From the NCBI GenBank assembly GCA_900545245.1, contig UQYV01000066.1, positions 1-8,344 of the forward strand: a DNA stretch of 8,344 nucleotides, given 5' to 3'. Made by a program: the position numbers and the translations under genes. Below the pieces are notes generated by a model. The model was not told where the DNA came from, made no database searches, and worked only from the letters and a program-made list of their open reading frames with translations. The stretch is from an uncultured Bacteroidales bacterium (GTDB lineage Bacteria > Bacteroidota > Bacteroidia > Bacteroidales > UBA932). Each line of letters opens with the position of its first letter. Position 1 is the first letter of the stretch. This document shows positions 1-4,606 of the stretch, in pieces.

Positions 1-121
1 GCACGACATTCCTTTCATTTTCCAATGCCGTCACGAGCCTTTCTGTCTCTTCTTTCCTGTCGCAGAAATACTCTGCTCCCTTATATCCGTAGATTACGAA
101 TGGGTTCTTCAACTTTTCCAT
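1..121 (-). CDS. AAA-type ATP-binding protein, N-terminal fragment (runs off the window)
   Basis: The first 40 codons of a gene that continues beyond position 1. Reading leftwards from the ATG at 121-119, the protein begins MEKLKNPFVIYGYKGAEYFC and continues with DRKEETERLV. This opening (an NPF..YGY.GAEYFCDR-type stretch followed by ETE.L..AL) is the usual N-terminus of the Bacteroidetes ATPase_2/AAA proteins, in which a Walker A P-loop follows within about 20 residues. The P-loop lies outside the window and cannot be seen. These ATPases are common, often multicopy, accessory genes of unknown cellular role. The start is supported by a promoter with standard spacing about 45 bases upstream. 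A remnant of what seems to be the C-terminus of a paralogue lies just upstream on the opposite strand. Family assignment is from recognition of the N-terminal pattern only. Confidence 0.72.
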   Translation of the reverse strand, partial: MEKLKNPFVIYGYKGAEYFCDRKEETERLVTALENERNVV

Positions 122-127
122 AATTTG

Positions 128-160
128 TGTTACATATATTATGTTACATGTTTTATGTAA
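128..160 (-). repeat. Direct and inverted TTACAT repeats in the ATPase leader
   Basis: TGTTACAT occurs at 128-135 and 142-149, 14 bases apart, and ATGTAA at 155-160 is the inverse of TTACAT at 144-149 with a 5-base loop. All lie between the predicted transcription start and the ATPase start codon. On the mRNA strand the two TTACAT copies read ATGTAA, a start codon followed directly by a stop. They may form an operator, a leader hairpin or start-stop elements. The sequence shows only the repeats. Confidence 0.45.
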
Positions 161-166
161 TAGCTG

Positions 167-196
167 CAAAGTTAGACATAAATATCGAAAAATCAA
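167..196 (-). promoter_or_regulatory. Bacteroidetes-type promoter for the ATPase gene
   Basis: On the minus strand, TTG (196-194) is followed after exactly 19 bases by TAACTTTG (174-167). This fits the Bacteroidetes -33/-7 consensus TTG-N19-21-TAnnTTTG. Transcription should begin a few bases left of 167 and leave a leader of roughly 40 bases before the ATG at 121. The same spacing occurs in the tRNA promoter of this window. Confidence 0.65.
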
Positions 197-252
197 TATG
201 TTTTAGAAAGGTATTCGTTCGGTTGTCCTTTGGTCGCGAAACACGGACTCGT

Positions 253-354
253 AAAGCGGTTCATACCACAATGATAACAACATACGGAGTGAAGAAGAAT
301 ATGTATGTGGATGACTATCAGTTTGAAGTGATGCTGGACGATTTGTTTCGATAA
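253..354 (+). pseudogene. C-terminal remnant of a second Bacteroidetes AAA ATPase
   Basis: Codons from 253 to the TAA at 352-354 encode a tail containing HTTMITTYGVKKN and, at the end, EVMLDDLFR. As I know the family, Bacteroidetes ATPase_2-type proteins commonly end with a strand like (V/I)TTYG(L/V)..N followed about 15-20 residues later by V(T)(M/L)DDLF, so this reads as the last 33 residues of such a protein. The frame stays open upstream to about 127, but the residues there (LDINIEKSICFRKVF and so on) do not resemble the family and overlap the ATPase promoter. No start, P-loop or ATPase core is present. It points away from the intact-looking N-terminus at 1-121, so it is not the other end of that gene. 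Assignment rests on pattern memory and needs a search. Confidence 0.5.
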
Positions 355-357
355 ATT

Positions 358-402
358 ATAATTCCCGAAAAGTGCTAAAATTTTGATGATTTCGGGAATT
401 AT
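358..402. repeat. Inverted repeat with 13-bp arms after the ATPase remnant
   Basis: ATAATTCCCGAAA at 358-370 is perfectly matched by its reverse complement at 390-402, with a 19-base AT-rich loop. It begins three bases after the remnant's stop codon. There is no T-run after the stem, so it is not a textbook terminator, although it could still end transcripts. The AATTCCCG core recurs in the large palindrome at 536-603, suggesting both belong to one element. Confidence 0.6.
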
Positions 403-403
403 G

Positions 404-535
404 CATAAATAATGGATTGCGTTGCTTAAATCGTGCTCGGTTGGGATTCGCTCCCTTTGGTCGCGGTTCCCTTACCCTGCCACGGGCAATCTTACAAGCG
501 TTGGGGGCGAAAGCTTGCGCCGGCTTTGCCGGCTT
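404..535. other. Gene-poor, GC-rich segment, probable intergenic repeat body
   Basis: No believable gene is present on either strand. The open frames here are made from palindromic sequence and run into the tRNA. It contains a copy of the tRNA T-arm sequence (438-455), the 12-mer CCTTTGGTCGCG (454-465) also found at 227-238, and a tight hairpin GCCGGC-TTT-GCCGGC (519-533). Composition is clearly more GC-rich than the flanking 130-400 stretch. I read it as the body of a noncoding repeat element bounded by the inverted repeats at 358-402 and 536-603. Confidence 0.35.
438..455. repeat. Direct repeat of the tRNA-Arg T-arm, att-like
   Basis: CGGTTGGGATTCG at 438-450 is identical to 643-655 inside the tRNA-Arg gene and in the same orientation. 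Allowing two mismatches, the match extends to 18 bases (438-455 against 643-660). On the tRNA strand this corresponds to the T-loop, T-stem and acceptor side, the part of tRNAs commonly duplicated when an integrative element inserts. No integrase is visible, so the att interpretation is an inference. Confidence 0.45.
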
Positions 536-603
536 GGCTTTTGTGTTAAAAAAGGCCTTACGGGAATTTGGAATTCCCGACGGCTTTTTTAAACACAAAA
601 GCC
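536..603. repeat. 68-bp near-perfect palindrome
   Basis: The 22-base outer arms (536-557 and 582-603) are inverted copies with only two mismatches. They enclose a second perfect 8-bp stem, CGGGAATT (561-568) and AATTCCCG (572-579), around the 3-base loop TGG. The whole sequence can fold into one long hairpin or cruciform. It abuts the terminator of the tRNA gene and shares its core with the hairpin at 358-402. It could be a terminator pair, a mobile-element end or a dispersed intergenic repeat. Confidence 0.6.
555..590 (+). terminator. Possible rho-independent terminator inside the palindrome
   Basis: On the plus strand, GCC (555-557) and CGGGAATT (561-568) pair with AATTCCCG (572-579) and GGC (582-584), followed by six T residues at 585-590. 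Because A-runs precede the stem at 548-553, it could also act in the other direction. The only upstream plus-strand feature is the ATPase remnant, so no intact gene needs it. Confidence 0.35.
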
Positions 604-623
604 CGCTGTCTCCGACAGCGAGC
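597..623 (-). terminator. Rho-independent terminator of the tRNA-Arg gene
   Basis: On the minus strand, GCTCGCTGTC (623-614) pairs with GACAGCGGGC (610-601) across a GGA loop, giving a 10-bp stem with one G-T pair. It is followed by TTTT (600-597). It lies 14 bases past the tRNA 3' end, the expected place for the end of this short transcript. Confidence 0.75.
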
Positions 624-637
624 TTTCTCTATGCTTG

Positions 638-711
638 TGATCCGGTTGGGATTCGAACCCAAGACCCACAGCTTAGAAGGCTGTTGCTCTATCCAACTGA
701 GCTACCGGACC
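638..711 (-). tRNA. tRNA-Arg (anticodon TCT)
   Basis: The minus strand folds as a complete 74-base cloverleaf. The acceptor GGTCCGG pairs with CCGGATC, with one G-T pair. The D-arm is GCTC-AGTTGGATA-GAGC. The anticodon stem ACAGC/GCTGT carries loop CTTCTAA, so the anticodon is TCT, reading AGA. The T-arm is TTGGG-TTCGAAT-CCCAA. The discriminator base is A, followed by CAA, so CCA is not encoded and must be added after transcription, as is usual in Bacteroidetes. It stands alone with its own promoter and terminator. Its T-arm sequence is partly duplicated about 200 bases downstream, which marks it as a possible integration site. Confidence 0.96.
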
Positions 712-750
712 AATCCTCCTCTTTATTGGCAAGACTGCCATAAGGGAGTG

Positions 751-780
751 CAAAGGTAGGCAATTTTTCAGAAATCGCAA
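751..780 (-). promoter_or_regulatory. Promoter of the tRNA-Arg gene
   Basis: On the minus strand, TTG (780-778), 19 bases, then TACCTTTG (758-751). This fits the Bacteroidetes TTG-N19-TAnnTTTG consensus and is placed about 40 bases upstream of the mature tRNA 5' end, leaving a short leader to be removed by RNase P. Confidence 0.7.
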
Positions 781-792
781 TATTATTTCTGC

Positions 793-823
793 AAAAGCCG
801 CTGCAAAAAGCAGTTGCGACGGC
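793..823 (-). terminator. Probable terminator of the kinase-DUF368 operon
   Basis: Seven bases past the DUF368 stop codon, the minus strand carries GCCG, a 6-base bulge, CTGC, an all-T loop, then GCAG-CGGC followed by TTTT (796-793). The stem is interrupted by the bulge, so it is weaker than the tRNA terminator. It sits just before the tRNA promoter, where an operon end is expected. Confidence 0.45.
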
Positions 824-829
824 CTGCCT

Positions 830-1813
830 TTAGTCTCTTCTCTTGGCAACGGCCTTTCCGGCGAACTCAATACCGAAGACGAGTGCAAGACCGAGTGCGG
901 CGAAGAGTATCGCTCCGGCGATGTGGGCATCAGCGACCGGGAATGTCACCGTGCCGTCCGCTGCGGCGAGTCCGGGGAGGGTGGGGAAGTCGTTGGCTCC
1001 GTGCCATGGCCATACTTTTACGAGTGAACCTATGATGAATCCGGCAAGGACAAGCGTGGTCTCACGGTTCCAACGGGCGAGCAGCCAGTGAAGGAACTTG
1101 GAAAAGGTCACTATGCCGATTGCTGCCCCGACAGCGAACACGCAGATGATCAGCAGGCAATGCCCCCAGCTCATCGGTCCTGTGGAGAGTCCGGCCGTAA
1201 CCTCTTCTGCGCGTCCGAACGATGTCAGTCCGGCCACTGCCCCGAGCACATAGTCGTACTTCCCGAGGATCAGGAGAATGAAACTGCCGGAGATTCCCGG
1301 AAGAATCATCGCGCAGATGGCGATGGCTCCGCATAGAAACACAAACCACAGTCCGTCAGGCGTCTCGGTCGGAGTGAGTGTGCAGATTACGGCTCCGAGA
1401 CCGACTCCGAAGACCGTGAGGACGACATCCTTGAACTTCCAGAGGGAAACTCCGCGCAGGATGAAGACCGACGATGCGACGATGAGCCCGAAGAAGAACG
1501 CCCATGTCTGAATCGGGTGGTTCTCAAGAAGCCAGGTCATCAGTTTCGCCAACGAGAAGATGCTGACAAGTATGCCGACGAGTACAGATACGAGGAACGG
1601 CCCATTTATGTGCTTCCAGAACTCGCGGAATTTTCCAGTGAAAAACAGCTTGAAGGCCGTCTTGTCGAAGTTGTGTATGGAGCCGACAAGTTCCTCGTAG
1701 ATTCCTGTCATGAAGGCGATTGTACCTCCGCTTACGCCCGGAATTACGTCCGCTGCACCCATTCCGACGCCCTTGAGTGCCACGAGGGCATATTTCTTCA
1801 AATTGAATTTCAT
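830..1813 (-). CDS. DUF368 family membrane protein, probable undecaprenyl-phosphate translocase (PopT type)
   Basis: A 327-residue polytopic inner-membrane protein. It has the two hallmark halves of DUF368: GMGAADVIPGVSGG near residues 17-30, continuing into a TIAFMTGIYEEL stretch, and AMILPGISGSF near 168-178 followed by ILLILGKYDYVLG. This repeated PG(V/I)SG(G/S) motif is typical of the family, and the length is close to other members. Members called PopT have been reported to return undecaprenyl phosphate, the lipid carrier for peptidoglycan and surface glycans, to the cytoplasmic face. That role is carried over by family, not shown here. It is the last gene of a three-gene minus-strand operon, 23 bases after the preceding stop codon, and is followed by a likely terminator. 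The ATG at 1813 places the first motif at the usual distance from the N-terminus. Confidence 0.93.
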   Translation of the reverse strand: MKFNLKKYALVALKGVGMGAADVIPGVSGGTIAFMTGIYEELVGSIHNFDKTAFKLFFTGKFREFWKHINGPFLVSVLVGILVSIFSLAKLMTWLLENHPIQTWAFFFGLIVASSVFILRGVSLWKFKDVVLTVFGVGLGAVICTLTPTETPDGLWFVFLCGAIAICAMILPGISGSFILLILGKYDYVLGAVAGLTSFGRAEEVTAGLSTGPMSWGHCLLIICVFAVGAAIGIVTFSKFLHWLLARWNRETTLVLAGFIIGSLVKVWPWHGANDFPTLPGLAAADGTVTFPVADAHIAGAILFAALGLALVFGIEFAGKAVAKRRD

Positions 1814-1836
1814 CTTTTACTCAAATTTCGCAATTA

Positions 1837-2388
1837 TCATTTGACAACCATTGGCAGATACTCCAGAATGCTTTTCAAGCACTTCACGCTGTCGTGGAAG
1901 TTCATCTGAATGCTGTCGATCTGCTCGGGTGTCGTGAAAGTCATCCCGAATGGGGAGCTTTCGTAGTCGCGTCTGCCTATGCAGAACTTCGCCGGCACAA
2001 TGCCGGAAAAGCAGCGCACGGCCGGACAGCAGTTGTCAACGAGGCAGATGAAAAGTCCTGCCGTATCCGCCTTAAGTTCACCGATGATTTCCTGTGGAAG
2101 TGTTCCGCAGAGCGCGAGGTTCTTTTTCAGAATAGTGGTCCTCACCCCGGTTACGATGATCTCGTCCTTTTCGTGCCTGCTCATGTCCAGAAAGAACGGC
2201 TTTAACTCAATTCCCGCCGCCGCGAAGAAATCTTCTGTAATCTTCTGGCATTCATCGAATTCCACATCCTCTACATCATAGAGAATAACAGCCCTCTTCA
2301 CCTCGGATAACGGGACTAAGCCGTGCTCCCCGGTGTAGCCGTGCTTTTTCAGCTGGTGCTTGACCGCAAGGTTTGTGATGAATCCCAT
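1837..2388 (-). CDS. Conserved hypothetical protein of Bacteroidales, possibly DUF6913
   Basis: A 183-residue, apparently cytosolic protein with no signal peptide or membrane segment. The start MGFITNLAVKHQLKKHGYTG is basic and amphipathic. A strand-like VKRAVILYDVED follows at about 30-41, then FFLDMSRHEKDEIIV (66-79), and a region GLFICLVDNCCPAVRCFSG (111-129) followed by AKFCIGRR (133-140). The layout (short basic N-terminus, central LxxCLVDN-like strand, then an AKF.IGR block) reminds me of the Bacteroidetes DUF6913 family, but that is from memory. Eight cysteines, including a CC pair at 120-121, are notable for its size, though no spaced metal-binding motif is evident. It sits between the kinase (10 bases) and DUF368 (23 bases), so it is almost certainly co-transcribed. 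No function can be assigned. Confidence 0.8.
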   Translation of the reverse strand: MGFITNLAVKHQLKKHGYTGEHGLVPLSEVKRAVILYDVEDVEFDECQKITEDFFAAAGIELKPFFLDMSRHEKDEIIVTGVRTTILKKNLALCGTLPQEIIGELKADTAGLFICLVDNCCPAVRCFSGIVPAKFCIGRRDYESSPFGMTFTTPEQIDSIQMNFHDSVKCLKSILEYLPMVVK

Positions 2389-2398
2389 AGTTGCTTCC

Positions 2399-3409
2399 TT
2401 ATTGTATCTTCAGGGCCGAGCGAGTCTCGGAGATGAGTGCCTTGATTTCCTTTTTCGCCGCCTTCCAGCGTGGGATGTCAATCTTGGTACCGATGACCTC
2501 CACGACCTTTGCCGCGATGATTGACCCTATCTCTCCGCAGACCTTGAGCGGCATTCCAAGAGAGTGCGCGTAGAGGAATCCTGCCGCGTAGGTGTCTCCG
2601 GCGCCGGTTGCGTCAATCGGATCGGCGGGCCATGCCTCTATGTAGTGGTATTCGTTGCCTTTCTTGACCATCGAGCCGTTCTTTCCGATTTTCACGATTG
2701 CCGTCTTTCCATGTGCTGCAATTTCGTCGAGAGCCTCTCTGGGCTCCTTTTTCGTAAACGCCTTCGCTTCGGTCTCGTTTGCGAACACGATGTCGACATA
2801 GTTTTCCACGATGTCGTGCAGGAAAGCCTCGTTCGACTCCACCACATTGTATGATGCCATGTCAATCGAGATTATGCACCCCGCGTCCTTGGCCATCTCC
2901 ACGGCCTTGCGTATAAGCGCCTGATTTTGAACGAGGTAGCCCTCGATGTGAAAATAGTCGTAGCCTTTGAAATATTCCGGCTTCAAATCCTCCGGCACAA
3001 GTTCCAGCGCTGCTCCCATATAGTCCGCAAAGGTCCTCTCGGCATTCGGAGCTGTAATCAGGACCATTGCCCTTCCCGAAGGGTTCTTTCCTTTGAGCAG
3101 GATGGACTTGATGCCGTACTGCTCCTGGTCGCTCTTGAACAAATGTCCGAGGTCGTCGTCGCCGATTTTGCCGATGAAAGCCGAACGCATTCCGAAGATT
3201 GCCGTGCCTGTAATCGTGTTCGCTGCCGAGCCTCCGGCTACATACTGAACTCCCAACGGTTTGAGTTTCTGGAGGATACGGTCTCCTGTTTCTTTATCTA
3301 CGTGCTGCATGCTTCCACGCGGAATGTGGTATTCGTTGAGGAACGAGTCGTCGGGAAGGACCGCGAGGATGTCAGTGAGGGCATTTCCTATGCCGAGGAT
3401 AGATTTCAT
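2399..3409 (-). CDS. PfkB family sugar/nucleoside kinase (adenosine kinase-like)
   Basis: A 336-residue cytosolic kinase of the ribokinase/PfkB superfamily, which phosphorylates a sugar or nucleoside hydroxyl with ATP. The N-terminus MKSILGIGNALTDIL has the substrate-binding GNALTD strand. VAGGSAANT (57-65) is the GG motif of PfkB signature 1, NETE (211-214) fits the Mg/phosphate NxxE motif, and DATGAGDTYAAGF (266-278) is signature 2 with catalytic base Asp272. The overall pattern resembles the Bacteroidetes adenosine kinase-like group, but the substrate cannot be read from sequence. The frame is open for another 130 codons upstream. I place the start at the ATG at 3409 because it gives the canonical N-terminus and lies about 40 bases after a -7 element, whereas the upstream residues would run antisense through the neighbouring gene. 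It is the first gene of the operon. Confidence 0.93.
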   Translation of the reverse strand: MKSILGIGNALTDILAVLPDDSFLNEYHIPRGSMQHVDKETGDRILQKLKPLGVQYVAGGSAANTITGTAIFGMRSAFIGKIGDDDLGHLFKSDQEQYGIKSILLKGKNPSGRAMVLITAPNAERTFADYMGAALELVPEDLKPEYFKGYDYFHIEGYLVQNQALIRKAVEMAKDAGCIISIDMASYNVVESNEAFLHDIVENYVDIVFANETEAKAFTKKEPREALDEIAAHGKTAIVKIGKNGSMVKKGNEYHYIEAWPADPIDATGAGDTYAAGFLYAHSLGMPLKVCGEIGSIIAAKVVEVIGTKIDIPRWKAAKKEIKALISETRSALKIQ

Positions 3410-3448
3410 ATTTCTCTGATTTTCCGAATATTTCAAACGAACAATCTG

Positions 3449-3456
3449 CAAAGATA
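3449..3456 (-). promoter_or_regulatory. Promoter -7 element for the kinase operon
   Basis: TATCTTTG on the minus strand (3456-3449) matches the TAnnTTTG consensus and lies 39 bases before the kinase ATG. No good TTG is found 19-21 bases upstream, so the -33 element is weak or absent, which suggests possible help from an activator. It forms one half of the dyad described at 3447-3479. Confidence 0.55.
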
Positions 3457-3469
3457 GCGAAAAATTCGG

Positions 3470-3477
3470 TAACTTTG
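3470..3477 (+). promoter_or_regulatory. Promoter -7 element for the flippase-like gene
   Basis: TAACTTTG on the plus strand (3470-3477) matches TAnnTTTG. Transcription would start near 3482, leaving a leader of about 60 bases to the ATG at 3543. As with the opposite promoter, no clear TTG lies at the -33 position. The two -7 elements are 13 bases apart and divergent, so RNA polymerase on one probably covers the other. Confidence 0.5.
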
Positions 3478-3542
3478 CATCCTTATCCTCATCCGTGAGA
3501 TTGACGATGTGCTGCGGAAGGGGGAAGTTTAAAGACGCAGAT

Positions 3543-4529
3543 ATGTCCCGAAAACTGAAAAATGTGATAAAATATGTGCTGTCACTTGGAGTGGCCGCCC
3601 TGCTCATGTATTTCTGTTTCAGGGGAGTGAACTGGACGGAATTTGTCGTGAGCCTTTCCGGCTGCCGGTGGTGGTGGGTGGCGGCGAGCATTCTCGCCGG
3701 CGTGCTCTCCAATTGGTTCAGGAGCGAGCGATGGCGTGAAATCTTGCTTCCGGTGGACGGACATACGGGGCATGTTACCACTTTCAATGCGGTGAACATC
3801 GGCTATCTCGCCAATTTCGTATTCCCTCGCATCGGGGAGTTTGTCCGTTGCGGCGTCATATCCAAAGACTCGAAGGACGGGAAGGCCAGCTATGACAAGG
3901 TTCTCGGAACGGTCGTTACCGAGCGAAGCCTCGATATGATCGTGATGCTGCTGATACTCTTTGTTTTCCTTATGGTCAAATGGAACGAGTTCGGGACATT
4001 TTTCGTGGACAGGATGTGGATTCCGCTTTCGCAGCGACTGAATTTCAGCCTTTGGTGGATTGTTGTCGCGGTGGTTATCATTATGGCCGCGGTCATCTAT
4101 CTTATTATACGTTACCGCTCCCGCAGCGCCTTTGCAGGGAAATTGTGGAAGTTCTGCCGAGGACTTTTGGACGGCATCGTGAGCTGCTTCAGGATGAAAG
4201 GTTGGTGGAAGTTTCTGCTGTACACAGCGCTTATCTGGCTGATGTATTTCCTGATGAGTTACATGTCCCTACGTGCCGTTCCTCTTCTTGACGACCTTTC
4301 CGGAACGGACGCACTTTTTCTGATGCTCGCAGGAAGTCTCGGTTGGGTGGTTCCGGTTCCCGGTGGGTTCGGAGCGTTCCACTACATCGTCGCCCTTGCG
4401 CTGAGTACTGTCTACAACCTTCCTTTCGAGCTCGGAATCATATTCGCCACCATATCACACGAATCGCAGTCGCTCATGATGGCCGTGACCGGACTGTCCT
4501 CGTATGCCGTGGAGACGCTGCGCAAATGA
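3543..4529 (+). CDS. Flippase-like membrane protein (lysylphosphatidylglycerol synthase TM / UPF0104 family)
   Basis: A 328-residue integral inner-membrane protein with about seven or eight hydrophobic segments (near 8-25, 44-58, 131-146, 169-189, 223-245, 257-275, 279-300). It has the family's signature positions: NIGYLANFVFPRIGEFVR (85-102), VVTERSLD (124-131) and VVPVPGGFGAFH (269-280). The domain is the same fold as the flippase half of MprF and is found alone in many bacteria. Solo members are thought to handle lipids, but their substrate is mostly unknown. The start at 3543 gives MSRKLKNVIKYVLSL, a normal family N-terminus. An in-frame ATG at 3507 is downstream of the predicted transcription start and would add 12 residues (MCCGRGKFKDAD). 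The gene is divergent from the kinase-DUF368 operon and 77 bases upstream of the esterase gene. Confidence 0.9.
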   Translation: MSRKLKNVIKYVLSLGVAALLMYFCFRGVNWTEFVVSLSGCRWWWVAASILAGVLSNWFRSERWREILLPVDGHTGHVTTFNAVNIGYLANFVFPRIGEFVRCGVISKDSKDGKASYDKVLGTVVTERSLDMIVMLLILFVFLMVKWNEFGTFFVDRMWIPLSQRLNFSLWWIVVAVVIIMAAVIYLIIRYRSRSAFAGKLWKFCRGLLDGIVSCFRMKGWWKFLLYTALIWLMYFLMSYMSLRAVPLLDDLSGTDALFLMLAGSLGWVVPVPGGFGAFHYIVALALSTVYNLPFELGIIFATISHESQSLMMAVTGLSSYAVETLRK

Positions 4530-4606
4530 ATCTGGCGACAATATATAGATATGTTAACCAAGAAACATGAAAAAAATGATGCAGGTTATTTTTTGAAGGT
4601 TTCCTA

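Noticed and set aside
417..743. 108-residue plus-strand frame through the palindromes and the tRNA
   Set aside because: It runs through the large palindrome and antisense across the whole tRNA-Arg gene. The protein has no domain-like pattern and reads as translated repeat sequence. The minus-strand frame at 356-598 was rejected for the same reason.
2927..3457. 176-residue plus-strand frame opposite the kinase
   Set aside because: It is a shadow of the kinase coding sequence, overlaps its promoter, and has no recognisable domain.
3410..3799. 130-codon upstream extension of the kinase reading frame
   Set aside because: The frame is open but lies antisense to the flippase-like gene and across the divergent promoters. 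The PfkB N-terminus starts cleanly at the ATG at 3409.
4587..4595. Possible promoter before the esterase gene
   Set aside because: TATTTTTTG has one base too many between TA and TTTG, and no TTG lies at the -33 distance. A promoter here is not supported by sequence alone. The similar TATTTTG before the barrel gene is one base short.
4562..4605. AT-rich inverted repeat (GAAAC, AAAAAAAT against ATTTTTT, GTTTC) between the flippase-like and esterase genes
   Set aside because: The pairing is interrupted and almost all A-T, and homopolymer runs of this kind pair by chance. I do not call it a terminator.
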